Notes under the pieces: generated by a model
The model's input: only the letters and a program-made list of their open reading frames with translations
What the model was told of the DNA's origin: nothing
The model's database searches: none
Made by a program: the position numbers and the translations under genes
Part shown: positions 23,397 to 35,328 of the stretch, one piece after another
Position numbering within the stretch: the first letter of the stretch is position 1
How the letters are laid out: each line of letters opens with the position of its first letter
Source of the DNA: Nymphaea colorata
Lineage: Eukaryota > Streptophyta > Magnoliopsida > Nymphaeales > Nymphaeaceae
NCBI RefSeq assembly: GCF_008831285.2
Contig: NC_045149.1
Location: 18,243,035 to 18,307,034 of the forward strand
DNA: 64,000 bases
Direction of reading: 5' to 3'

Positions 23397-24493
23397 TCTC
23401 GTGCAGAATAAGGGAAGAAGAAGAACGCAGAGAAAGATGTTCTTCTTCTTCTTCTTCTCGGCTTCTGCGGTCCCTTGTGGGTTTCCCGCCGAACGGGTTC
23501 TTGAGAGTGACTGACTAGAAGGCGGGAGTTCACAGCAAGTTGATGAGGCCTCCCCTGGTCGCCCTTTAAATTGGTGATAAATATTTCATATTCAGTAATG
23601 AATTACGGCTTATTGACATACGCAACCCTATCTTCTGACTTCTTGAAAGCTAATCTGTCAAAAAATGTTTCCATTTGAAAAAATCACAAAATGGATTTGC
23701 ACAAGCCTTTTCACTTCCAATTGTCGTTGATTAAATTGTCTATCAATATATTTTAATATTTCCCATTAATGAAACGTGCATTTGTAAAATAATTTAGACA
23801 ATGAAGCAGGCCTTTGTAAATTTATGTATGCTAAGTGGTTCTTTATGACTAGCTTCAATATATTATTTAGCCATACTCAACGAAATCCAGATGAGAGCTG
23901 GTTGACGTTAACACAGCAGTGCAGGTGCTTACTGAATGTTGATGTTATTTTACTTGGTTTATTGCTAGGCGTTCATTGGTTACTGTGCTAATCACCAATA
24001 CATTTACAAGGTTAAAAGTAGAGTGGAGTGAGCAATCCTTGAGTGAACAAACTTATAATATAAGATGTGTTTGACAGCCTCGCGTGAGACCTACCATTTA
24101 ACTAGCGGTTAATTGAAAGAAAGAAGAAAATAAGCGTGTTTGCACCCTCTCACTCTCTCTCTATCTCACGATATCAAGAGAAGAGAAGAAGAAGAAAACA
24201 CCGAAGGACTTATTTGGTTAGGAGACCAAAAACTTACGCCTTCTGGCTGCACAGAGTTTTTCACTAACTAGGAATCAAGAATAGAAGAGATATCCGCACT
24301 TCTTAAATACAAGGATTAAGGCAACACTTGCACATTAATTAAGATGTCCAGGAAAGAGAGCACACCGGATGAGCTCTCTGACCTTTCAATGGCTCCAAAC
24401 AAAGAAGCGAATACATGGTTTACTTTGTTTTTCTTTCCTTTGTTTGGAACTTTAAGATTGTCGTGCTCAATCCATGCCTTCTTTTCTGTTTAA
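23397..24493. other. Intergenic: MSH1 5' flank and upstream of the bHLH-like fragment
   Basis: Holds the MSH1 5' leader region, with a CTT/AGA trinucleotide run at 23427-23460, and AT-rich spacer. A CT-rich stretch and a GAAGAAGAAG run lie at 24140-24210. An ATG at 24344 opens a short frame (MSRKESTPDELSDLSM) that ends after about 48 codons and does not join the next exon in phase. I see no supported gene here. Confidence 0.5.
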
Positions 24494-24937
24494 AGCCCTC
24501 GGAAGTGCTTCCGGCTCCCGGTGAGCTACCTCGGGGGCGTTTTCTCCAAAGACGAGGGCCGTGCTTGTTAGAGACTAAGGAAAGCAACGGCAGCTGGAAC
24601 GAGGAGGAGGTTGACGACGACGACGACAACAATAGTTTTATAGAGAACGGTGAAGAAGAAGAAGAAGAGGCAAGACTCGAAGATTTCGTGCCAACCATCA
24701 AAGTGAGAAAGATGGACGGCCCATTGCTTATCAGCACAGTGATTCAAAAAGAAGTGGCTCTCTCCTCCAACCTTTTTCGTCTGCTTGAGAATGAACACCT
24801 CAGCATAATCTTTGAGCATCAATGTCCAACAAAAACAAAAGTTCGCAACACATTTCAGGTAAATTAAGCTCCTACCAATTAACTCTTTCCACGCTAGGAT
24901 GCAAAAGGAGGAGATAAAGGCTATATTTACCAATTTC

Positions 24938-24994
<57 letters not shown>

Positions 24995-25124
24995 GTATCT
25001 GTATGTAGAGTCTAATATATGTAAAAAATTTTAATCACTGCAGGTGAGAGTGCCCCCCGAAATGGACATTGATGCTTCCAAAGCCAAGCTTGAGGCACGG
25101 GGAGATAGAAAGGAGCCATGTTAG
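24494..25124 (+). pseudogene. Partial coding fragment resembling the ACT-like C-terminus of a bHLH factor
   Basis: Two segments join in phase with GT-AG borders: up to 24858, then 25044-25124 ending in TAG. The product has an acidic run (EEEVDDDDDNN, then GEEEEEE). It is followed by VPTIKVRKMDGPLLIST and LFRLLENEHLSIIFEH, then VRVPPEMDIDASKAKLEAR. The pattern P-I-x-V-R-x-x-G, a helix with L-x-x-L-E-x-E, and a closing strand resembles the ACT-like domain that follows the DNA-binding region in some plant bHLH proteins. No basic helix-loop-helix segment is found upstream and the start is unclear; 24494 is only a candidate acceptor. Either distant 5' exons were missed or this is a gene relic. The intron carries a long (TA)n. 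Confidence 0.35.
24942..24992. repeat. (TA)n microsatellite
   Basis: An uninterrupted TA dinucleotide run of about 25 units in the intron of the bHLH-like fragment. Likely polymorphic in length. Confidence 0.95.
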
Positions 25125-26224
25125 GGGGATGAAAATTTAACAAATTGGCCTGAATCTCTCTCGCTGTCGCTCTTTGGTGACCTCTTTTATATTGTCTGCT
25201 TTTTCATTGCTTATTTGCTGCATGGAACACTATCTTATTAACGAATATCGGTACTGCATTAGATTATTGCATATTTTACCGTCTTTTCGTTCCTTTTTTG
25301 TATGGGAAGCATCTTTTATTGTCAATGTTGATGTGTATCAAATTGCATTTTCGGCTTTAATGATCTCACCAGAGAACAAATTATTTAGATGAAAAGAGAA
25401 CTATAAGATTAACTTGAAACCTGAAGCAGCATTCCGTTTCAATGCATCCCACAATATAGCATGGGGAAGTACCATCAAGATCTTTGTCACGGTTATTAAC
25501 AGCAACCACAATATAATAACAAGGTGTTATGAGAAATGTGTTATATCAACGGTAGGTCTAAATAAATGGTTAGTATGACTAAAAAATAAGCATGCTCACC
25601 AATACTCTATTCCAAATAGTTCTGACAGCCTTTCACTTAATGTGACAAACTCAGTGAGACGCCAAACTCCTGCATAAAGTATTTAAGTTAGGTATGGGGA
25701 AAAAAGCCACATTATTTTATGCACCTGAGCAAGTAATGGTGCTTATCAATCCAGGCTATAATTCCCCATGTAAAATAGAACTCCACTAGTGTAGTGAAAA
25801 AAAAGAATGTTGCGTAAAAGGCAACTCCATTGGGTTTAACTTGGCGTTCTTATGGTTTTCTGTCCGTAGAACATCGAGGTGAAGAGATCTTGACTATCAG
25901 CTGGACGAGACCAGACCATGGCCATGGAATAGATGGGATAAATCGCAATGGATTGTAGAATTTCCACTACCTCTGAGAGCACACATTGGCTACAAAGAAG
26001 CAAGTCAAAATTACATACTTATTAAAGGAAAGAAGTAGACTCATTTATATCAAAATAACAATTCAGATAAATGATGCCAGGAGCCAACCGCAGTTCACAG
26101 CAAGCAGAATGGCCGTCGATAGCAACACTAAATTATACAGAGACAGATCTTTCCTTTTGACAATTAGGACTGAGAAACAAGAAACCAATTTTGCCACCCT
26201 ACCAATGAGCTCCATCCCAATTGT
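25125..26224. other. Intergenic: between bHLH-like fragment and FNR 3' end
   Basis: AT-rich sequence with no protein I recognise in either strand. The part nearest 26224 is probably the FNR 3' untranslated region, since FNR ends there on the minus strand. Short open frames at 25174-25392 and 25986-26228 have no family features. Confidence 0.5.
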
Positions 26225-29200
26225 TTAATACACCTCAACGTGCCACTGCTTTTTCTTCTTAAGTTGGGAAAGCTTCTGATCCCAGTTCTCACCTCTCGCC
26301 TCTGCAACTCTCTTGAGTGTTTCCTGAATCCCAGGCATCATGCCCTTCAATCCACAGAAATAGATGTGAGTCCCTTCATCCAGGAGCTTGAAGATCTCAT
26401 CGCTGTATTCCTCCATCTTATCTTGTACATACATCTTCCCACCACTTTTGTTCTTCTGCTGCCTGCTCAGTGCTACGTCATATCTAAAGTTGTCAGGATA
26501 GTCACGCAGATACTTCTTGAACTCGTCATCATAGAGGAGACTGTCAGTGTTCGCCACTCCAAGGAAGAGCCATGCAAGACCATTGAACCTAAAGGAGGGG
26601 ACGGACTCCATGAACATGCGCCTGAGGTACCCTCTGTAGGGTGCCACACCAGTGCCAGTGGCAATCATGATATGGTTGGCATTTGGGTCTTCCTCTGGTA
26701 GCAGCATCACTTTACCAGATGGGCCTGCAAAATCAACCAAATCAAAACTTGTAGGAACAAATTGACCTTCAATTTTCACAATCGGAAGGTTAGAATTGCA
26801 AATTTATTTTATGATATTGACGATAGGTGAAGTGATGAATCTCGGGTTGCAGTAATTGAAAAATGCAAAGCAATATATCATGATAGCTTGGACAGAACTA
26901 AGCACCCACCAATAAGCTGGATTTTATCCCCAGGTCTGGAATTGCAGAGGAAGTTGCTGCAAACTCCATTCTTTGAAGGATCTTTCTTTCCAGTCTCAGG
27001 ATCATAATATACTGCACGGCGGACACATAGACTAGCTGTTTTTCCATCAAAAGCATCACCATATCGGGTCGAGGCGATGGAATAGAGCCGAACTGCATGG
27101 GCAGACCCAGGTTTCTTAGGATTTTCACCCTGCAAAGACATGCCAGGTAGGTTTAGGATAGTAAAATATGAAAGAACCAGCAACCAGATGAGAAAGAGCG
27201 AACAATCGGTGCTGCTTTTTTTGAAACGGGTATTTGGATGCATTGCCTAAAGTTTTAAACGTGTAGAAGGGTTAATTTCCAAAATCTATAAATAAACATA
27301 ATTGAAGAGCAAAACATCACAAAGTATGTAATGCAGAAAATTCAACATTGAAGTGGAAGAAGCCCTCTGTGAATTGCACGCAAAGAAGTAGAAAAAAGAA
27401 AAGCTACAAGAGTCCACTAATCGTGCATCATCTTCGGATGAGCAGTTGATCCACTATTCTTCAGGCATGACTAACCAAACTCGGAATTAGACCTGCTATT
27501 AACGTCTGCTCATCTGTCATCCTCTCCCAAAAAAGAAAGAGCAGACCATGAGCTTTGCAAGTGCATTCTTTGACTCTTAAAGGAATTTGTAAAAGAAGCA
27601 ACATCATGTCATTTTGATAAGCAAAGCCCTAATGCAATTCAAAGCATAGCCCAATGTCATGTCACCAACAAAGCCCCCAACAAGCAAATCCTTCACGCTT
27701 CGCTTTGCGACTGCTTTGTGGGCTTTGCATGTCTTATAGTCAAAGCATTAGCAGAGAGGGCTTCGCTCATGACCTGACGTGACGTTCCCTCACGCCATTG
27801 AAAGTTGCGAGGGCCTTTTGGGCTTTGCTCATATAATAACATGACGTTGGAGGGAACTTGGAAGAGTCAAAAGCAATCTATTATCTATTGTGGCAAGATC
27901 TAGTGCAGAGGCAGAGTACAGAACTATGGTGCTTACAGCAATGTGAACTAACTTGGTGAACAACTCTCATGACAGAGGTTGGGGTCGATGTGAAACTTCC
28001 TATGGACATGCACTATGATAATTAGGCAGCGATACAGATTTCCTCCAAATGCTCGTATAGAAAGAAAGCGCTAGTTTAGCTATCCAATATTCAATGTTGT
28101 CCCTATTCTGCAGGCTACTCATGCAATAAAATTAAAAACTGCTTGAAAAGAATAAAGATCTTACAGGAGGAATAACACCATAGCTCTGACCTTCCCAGTA
28201 AGGCATATTTCCGCCATGGTCGATAACAATATGGCATGTTTCACCAGGAGCTTTTGGACCGACAAGCTTCTCTACTGAAACTATGGTGGCAATGTAAGGC
28301 TCCTTGTGTCTATATATGTTTAGAGGAGGCTCTTTGGCATTCTCAAGCTCCAATGGTGAGACCAAGACTTTGGTTCCAGCTTGTTGCACTGACATGGAAA
28401 CTCGATTTCCATTTAGAGACGACGACTTATTGGACTTCAATTTCAAACTAACATCAAGAACAGGAATACATGCTTTGCCCCGAAAACTGAGATCATGGAC
28501 CTGCATTTCACAATTGAACATTAACCAGAACATGTTCTGAAATATAAATTGAATAAATGAACTAAAATTTCTAAAATGTAAAGAACACAAATATCAATCA
28601 ATTATACAGTTTCTATGAAACAAAATTCTCTCTGATGAAGTGCACAACAACAAAGAACCATCCCACATGATTGGGATTCAAATTATTAGCAGCTAAATCA
28701 CCTATGTCCTTGTCCACCATACATGCATACAAGTGATATAACAGATCGACAGCAATAGTTTTGCACATTTCATTGCATAGCATTATTTGCAAAGCGTCAA
28801 GATCTGTTTTAGCATGAAACAAGACCCCATTGACCAAGTGCATGGAAAACTTTCCAAGAATTCCTACAATCCTACTACGATTTACAATACAGAATCTAAA
28901 GCTCTCTAAAGATTGATAAATATCCTCGTGACTTGATATAAACTCTGAAGACTTAGCCAATTCCGAGTTATCTCTAACTACCAATTCTACATCTATAAGT
29001 CTCCTCGTGACTTGATATGAACTCTGAAGATTTAATCAATTTTGAGGTATCTCCAATTGCCTTCTGCAACTATCATGTTTACTGGTAAATATATGCGACC
29101 TGATTATTTTTCAATCAACCCCACTCAGTAGCTGATGCAGGAAAAGGTTCATTCAAGATAGTATCCGCATCCAACGGTGTGCTAAAAAAAAATCCATTGC

Positions 29201-30125
29201 TCGTGGGTCAAAATGCGTTAAAAGAAACCTGCAAATGGTGTTGCATACCATATCCAGCTTCTAGACAGGCATTGTCGAATTCTTGTAGTCAGAACCATAA
29301 AAGTGACAATGGATGATGCATGCAAAAGATTATCCCATTTTAAGTGGTTACACAAACTAACATTACAATGCCGACATGAATTGCAAGAATTCAGATTGTG
29401 GACGTGCGCATTGCTGCTTGTGGACAAGCAAATTAAGATGTTCACTTTGTCAACCTTGTTTGCAGATCACGAGCAAAAATCATAACCAGAACATACATGA
29501 ACAATGACATATCATCATTTTCATATAATTTTTAGAAGGAAGGAAGGAATTAATCAAACAAAATAAGTTCAGAGAGAAAAATCATAGAATACCATCAACC
29601 CGGATCTCCTCATAGCTCCTTCATTACTAAGTTGACCACAGTAAACAGCCTACGAGTGGATAAATGATAATCAGAAACAAGTCACAAACACACAGACTTT
29701 CCAATAAGCAACACCCAGATATGCATTGAAAGGAATACCTAGACAGGAAACAATCGAAAACAGTTGAAGAGGAAATGAGGAAAACGAAATACTGGAAGGA
29801 GCAGCAGAAACAAAAACGGCACACTCAAATTCAAAGACCAACCAAAGGCATTTGAACATGCGGACAACAAAACAAGAATCACTAGAAATTCCAGCTAAAA
29901 GCGAGCTCAATCTCCTTGAAAATCAGAAAAAAAGCCTAGTGTAAAAGACCCAAAAAAGCCAAAAACGGAAAACAGTCGAGATGAAGCCATTCGTCAGTCT
30001 CCATAAATAAGTAAAAGGTGAAAAGGAAAAAAAAAAAACATTCAACGACCAAATCACAAGAACAAAGCAGAGACCAAGGGGAAATAAACGATTTCACCTA
30101 CCTGAAACATCGACGAGCTCGCCAT
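26225..30125 (-). CDS. Ferredoxin-NADP+ reductase, root-type plastid isozyme
   Basis: This enzyme transfers electrons between NADPH and ferredoxin in the plastid stroma; root-type isozymes run mainly from NADPH to ferredoxin to feed nitrite and sulfite reduction. Five exons join in phase: 30125-30102, 29649-29593, 28500-28165, 27129-26910 and 26724-26225, giving 378 residues, the usual length. The first about 60 residues (MASSSMFQ, then [11 protein letters not shown]) form a transit peptide. The FAD-binding signature RLYSIAS and GVCSNFLC are in exon 4. The NADP-binding loop [15 protein letters not shown], the CGLKGM motif and the terminal aromatic Tyr (QWHVEVY) are in exon 5. GYLRRMF at the NADP loop and the KKQWHVEVY end are root-type; leaf isozymes usually have a SFLWKMF-like loop. 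It is transcribed away from the glutaredoxin gene, with 1.5 kb between their starts. Confidence 0.96.
27562..27880. mobile_element. MITE-like insertion in an FNR intron
   Basis: A roughly 320-bp, GC-richer block within the intron between FNR exons 3 and 4. Its ends are inverted relative to each other: TTCTTTGACTCTT at the left and AAGAGTCAAAAGCAAT at the right. Inside, GCTTTG/CAAAGC words recur many times in both orientations, like the subterminal motif arrays of hAT-type elements. No transposase frame is present. The target duplication is not clear, so the class is inferred. Confidence 0.4.
28922..29060. repeat. Tandem duplication in an FNR intron
   Basis: TCCTCGTGACTTGATAT followed by AAACTCTGAAGA occurs near 28922 and again near 29001, with the following about 30 bases also matching with substitutions. 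The unit is about 80 bp and lies in the intron between FNR exons 2 and 3. Confidence 0.8.
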
Positions 30126-31622
30126 TACCGAAAACGGAAAGAAGAGGAACCCAAGATGGCGGTAACAAAAGAAGAAAACGACGGCAGGTAGATGGCGCTT
30201 GAACCGTTCGTTGAAGAAGCAAGAGCGAACGATTTCGAATGGGGTGCTGGACGAATCAAAGGGGGTCGGAGTGTCCTTTCCTCCCAAGAAGAGGCGCACC
30301 AGTGAATGGCCCCTCCCTCGAATCGAAGGGCGGGAGGGACAGGGGTAATTTCGTCATTTCGTAAGTGCTCCACTCGCTCCCACCAAACACGAGACTGGTC
30401 GGACTGCGGGAATGGGTTACGTGATTGATCCGGATCCGTTCACTGATCTTGAACCCCAATATAAATAATGGGACTATGGACGCGTTTGAATGATGAAACT
30501 AAAGAAAAATCGACACAGAAAAAAATTTATCATAATTAATATATTCAGATCACATTTGGATTTAAAAAATGACATCCAATTATATTTATATTGGAATCAA
30601 ATTCAGTTTCAAATAAATATCATATATACATTCAATGTCCACATATTTAAAGTTTGTTTTAAACATAGTGTAAAGTGACCTTGATTTGGTTTAAAATTTG
30701 GATTCGTATGAAAATTTAAAATTTGAATTTTTTGTATTTTAATTCTAATACAGTATTAGACTTATCTTCATTCGTATTCAAATCTTAATATTGAAAAAAA
30801 AAATTGATAAAAGTACTTTTGGTTACAAGCCGTCACTTGTCTCAAATATGTCGGCAGCAAACACGTCTATATAGTGAGAGTTGTCTTTATCGGATCAGAA
30901 GGCGACGCCGACGAAACTATCACCTAAACATTTGTCAAATCAACCATGAATTAATGGAGAACGTTGGCAATCAATTGTCAAAAGATATATATATATATAA
31001 ACACGTTTGTGACTCCACATAAGAGATAAGACCTAAACTAAAGGGGCGTTTGGATCACATCCCACTAACTAAAAGATTAGTTTAATGGAAATAAAGTTTT
31101 TTAATGAGTATTGAAAGTTAAGTAACACACCCAAAATTTAGTTTTACAAATAATCTAAGGCGAGCCAAGTTTTTTCATTTCCTTTTACAAAATCAATTTA
31201 TGAGAGTTTTCTTTAAACATAGTTTTGATGATATCCAAAGGCAAAATCCGGTTATATCTATAAAATGTGATATTGAAGTATTTCACCTAAAAAAACCTGG
31301 TTTTGGAGTATTATTCAGGCCCCAAAATCATATAAAGAAGTGGCTGGTTAGTGCCTCACTCGACGTCATGTACTTGAACAAAGAATAGAACTTGTCATGG
31401 ACCTAGCCATGGTGGCCGTGTGACCAACCTCGCCGGGTCCGTCCATGATGGGTCAGATCATCGCCGTCATCGGAGAGAGACCGTTCGATTGAGTTGGATA
31501 GGGAGCAAGTGCGGCGGTGAATGAAGGAAGAGGGGATGCTTCTGGATGGAACGTATTAATGCTATACAAAAAGGAAAGCGAAGGAGAAGGCGAAGGCTCT
31601 CAAGGGAAGCGCTCCTCCAAAA
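30126..31622. other. Divergent intergenic region between FNR (-) and GrxS12 (+)
   Basis: The two genes start head to head, 1,497 bp apart. The part next to FNR (30126-30450) is GC-richer and probably holds its leader and promoter. The middle (30480-30800) is AT-rich with repeated AAAATTTGGATT / AAAATTTGAATT words. A GGGGCGTTTGGATCAC start near 31043 resembles a MITE terminus, but I cannot pair it. I see no gene. Confidence 0.5.
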
Positions 31623-34600
31623 ATGGCGGAGATGTCTCTTCTCCATCGTTCTCCTCTGACGACGATGACAACCACCTTCAGAAACTCAATATCTAAATCC
31701 GTCTCTTCCAGAATTTTTTGCAACAAGCTTATGTGGGACACGTCAATGGTGTCTCCTTCTTATTCTCGCAGTTGGTCTACTTCGACGGCCCGAAGGAGCC
31801 GCGGAGGAAATCAAACGATTAGAGTCTCGGCGGAGTCAACGTCGTCACCGTCGTTTGGTTCTCGACTCGAAGAGACTGTCAAGAAGACCATTGTGGAAAA
31901 TCCCGTCGTCGTTTACTCCAAGACTTGGTGCTCGTGAGTGTTGAAGAACATCCACCTTTCCCTTTCTGTCACGAATCGTTGATTTTCACCCGTTCCGATA
32001 ATTCTATGCTCTCCACAAAGAGAATTACGCGGAAATTTATCATGGTTGCATCGACTTTGCGCGAAACTAATCATTCGCCGTTGTTCCTTTATTTTGTTGT
32101 TTCCGACTTAAGACTGCCTTCGTTCCCTTAATTTTTGGTGCTTCGATCTCAGTTATTCGATGGAAGTGAAGGCGTTGTTTAAGCGGCTTGCGGTGGAACC
32201 ATTTGTAATCGAATTAGACGAGATGGGTAGGCGTCTTTCTTCCTTAGTCATTTTTGTTCTACGATTACAGATGAATGCATCACGAGCGAAAATTCAGATA
32301 AATTTCGTCGAGTAGAGCTATCTGTTTCTGCCGTGAACTATAATTTAGTGTCTTGGTTCACGGAAAAAGCGTTCATATTTCTCCAAAATTTGTTTTTTTC
32401 TACCAGTGGCTCCATTTCAGTGTGTACCGAATCACTGTACGTCGGAAGCTGCTTAAACAAAATGTCTAAAGCCCTCAGTAAGGACGATTGCTCCAACTGA
32501 ATCAGGGCTTCCCTTTCTGTCGGAGGACTGTCTCTTGATGAATCAACCGATAAATTGTCATTTGGTGATTTGTCTGAAGCTACATCATGGGCTTTATGAT
32601 TGAAGCTACATCACGTGTCGATCATGCGTCTTACTTTTATCTCACCTCCTGTTTCTCCAGATTTTCAAGCACTTTGAGTGCTGCTTTTTCTAAAATCCAA
32701 CCACATGTACCATAACATTAATGTAAAATGTTTACATTTTTTAGAATTAAAGCTCATAAAATCTGATTTAGACATTAGATTATCATTCTGTTTTTAATAT
32801 GTATATACTTGCATGCAATTTGCATCCTTTTATCCAGTTTAAACTGAGAAAACAACTTTGAACATCGAGAGACATGCGTAGGACTTAGGAGGCATGATTT
32901 GTGTGTGCGCGTGTATATGTTGCACATGCGTGCACGTGTTCTGAACTGTAGGATGAGTAAATTTTGATGAAGGCATACAATCAATTTTGTGCCCCAGAAT
33001 GTTACTTTTGTGTTTCTACTTAATATTAGAGAAAACTGTTGTTTGTGGATTCTATGTAGGTCCACAAGGGCTCCAGGTGCAGAAGGTATTAGAGCGTCTT
33101 ACTGGACAGCATACTGTTCCGAATGTTTTCATTGGTAAGTGATGTTACTGGGACACTTTGTTTTATTATAAATATGAGGTTTTCAATTTTTAAACAAAAA
33201 GATGGTTTCCCTTGCATAGCTCCAAAGTCCAACAAAATCGTTGGCCATGTGAAAATGTTTTCTAATATTTCCTGCCCAATTTGATCTACTTTCACAGAAT
33301 GAATTTCACAGACTACTCTTTGATCTGTGTTTACTGCGGAAAAAGCCCGTCCATTTTTTTCTGTCTGGGTGATTAAGAATTTCCTAGGAAGCTGAGGTGG
33401 AGTAAGAGATGTAGGTTGGACAACAAGTGCTCCCGTTTCTCATAGTACTAGGTCTCTGCTTGTATAACTCTCCAAATTCAGTTAATTCTGACTTGAGAAA
33501 GAATATGGTTTCTTATTCCTATAAATAAGAGGTTTTAGCATTAATAATGGTCTGTGCTTTCATCTTGAGGGATAGATAACGGACAAGCAAGTCATTCAAC
33601 AAACAATGGATACTTTTTCATTCCATACCCTGATATCTAATTTATATTTTTATTTATCTTTACTGTTATCTGTCTCATGCAGTCGCTATAATGTGAACAA
33701 CACTTTGTCCTATCGAAGGAAAACTCTCTATATAAGTACTATCTCTATTTTTTTCTCTCTCTCTCTCTTCCCTCTCTATCTCTCTCTGCCTGAATTAAGT
33801 TAGGGTGTCCGGGAAAACCTGGGTATGGTAAGTCATTGCAGTTTCACTTGTCCCAGCTGCAGAATGACCCCTAGAGAGTGAATTCACCTATGCTGTTGTA
33901 TGAACCTTACATGGCATACAGGCTATGTTGCTGTCATCATTGATGGCATGATTTGGTACTGTATGTGTTTGTATGTTTCACCGAGTTTGTTACCCAAAGT
34001 TCCAAACAATTCTCCACATTGTTGAATGCTGCCTTATATGGTAAATTTAGAGGCTTTTTCCATTGTTTTTATATGGTTAAATGTCCAAACATGTCGATCC
34101 AAAATAGCACATCATCTTTGGACAAGAAAGGTATTGCAACTTGCATCTATTATAATTTTTTTACTGGTGATATTCAAGGAAGAGCATTTATAAGATCAGC
34201 ATGTATGGAAAACTAAGGTTTCTAGCTGAGGTCATTCATTTATTAGGACCATTTCTATAGATTCTCTTCTTAGCACCTTTGGGAATGGATGGCACAGGTT
34301 TCTTTTGCTCGATTTGAGCTAGGAAACATCCTTATCATTGTTTTTTTTACTGAAAAAGCTTTATTTCGATCAAATTGATACCACAACCAATTAAATATTT
34401 CATCACCAAATCTTGGTGAACATCAGCCACTTCTCTCTCTCTCTTTATCTCTCTCTCTCTCTTTCTCTTGCATAGTCCCAGTCACCTCTTACCTCACCTA
34501 GTTGCTCATCCCAACCCCTTTGTGTAAAGTTAAACAGCAGTCACAAATAGACAATAAATAATGTAAGCATAGCAACTAGGCAACAAGTAAGCTATAAAAA

Positions 34601-35328
34601 GCTGCGAGAACTGTATCTGATGTTGTGTTGGATGGAGTGACTTGAATATAGTGTACGTTCACTGATGTTATGGCTCATCCTCATTCAGTATGTGAATGCG
34701 AAAGTCCTGTGTTGGTTCGACCAAAAATGGGACAGCAGTATTTGCTGTTCTCTGTGTTTGAAGATATCGAAATAGCTTTAGGTTTCATCCTATGTGACTA
34801 GTGGTGCTTTTTTGAAAACAGTGATAGTTATATGTGTATGTATCCACCAATTTTTCAGTATGTAGCAATTAATATTTTCTGAATGGGATCTCATGAACTT
34901 TACTAATATCTGTTCTCGTGTAACCAGGAGGGAGGCACATCGGTGGCTGTACTGGTATCTTCTCTTTGCCTTTTGAAGAAAATTCCACCCATCTAGTGTA
35001 TGCTTGGCCAACAATGAGAGTGGTCTTAAGAGAATAAAATGTGACAATTAACCTTGAATAACCAAACTGGTTGACCTTGTAGTTAATTACCACACTGTAT
35101 GCTATTGTAGAACATAACTTGATGGGAATTTACGTTTGCAGAAAAAAAAAATCACCCGTTTCTCAAAGAAGCTCAATTTTTCTGTTTGGTAATTCTTGTT
35201 ATTCACAACGGTAAAATCTCCTATCTTTGCTTCCTTCACCAGATACTGTGAAACTGCACAGAAAAGGAGAACTTGCAGCTTTACTTGCAGAAGCTGGCGT
35301 TGAGAGCACCCAAAGCTTACAACCTTGA
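31623..35328 (+). CDS. Chloroplast glutaredoxin, GrxS12 type (WCSYS active site)
   Basis: Class I glutaredoxin that removes glutathione from protein thiols in the stroma. Five exons join in phase: 31623-31933, 32153-32226, 33060-33134, 34928-34954 and 35243-35328, giving 190 residues. The first about 75 residues are Ser/Thr/Arg-rich (a transit peptide). The active site is WCSYS at residues 102-106, split by intron 1. The partner elements follow: the TVP loop ([10 protein letters not shown]) with its cis-proline, and [10 protein letters not shown], which binds glutathione. WCSYS with a single catalytic cysteine is the GrxS12 signature, whereas the Arabidopsis paralogue GrxC5 has WCSYC. The ATG at 31623 is the first in frame. 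Neighbouring FNR, divergently transcribed, is another stromal redox enzyme. Confidence 0.94.

Noticed and set aside
24344-24490. Short frame MSRKESTPDELSDLSM as exon 1 of the bHLH-like gene
   Set aside because: The nearest donor leaves two bases over while the candidate next exon starts in phase zero, so the join fails.
26240-26701. 153-codon plus-strand open frame
   Set aside because: It is the antisense shadow of the FNR last exon and has no family features of its own.
34690-34730. tRNA-like GTTGGTTCGACCAAA
   Set aside because: Only a B-box-like word in a GrxS12 intron; no cloverleaf or A box at the right distance.
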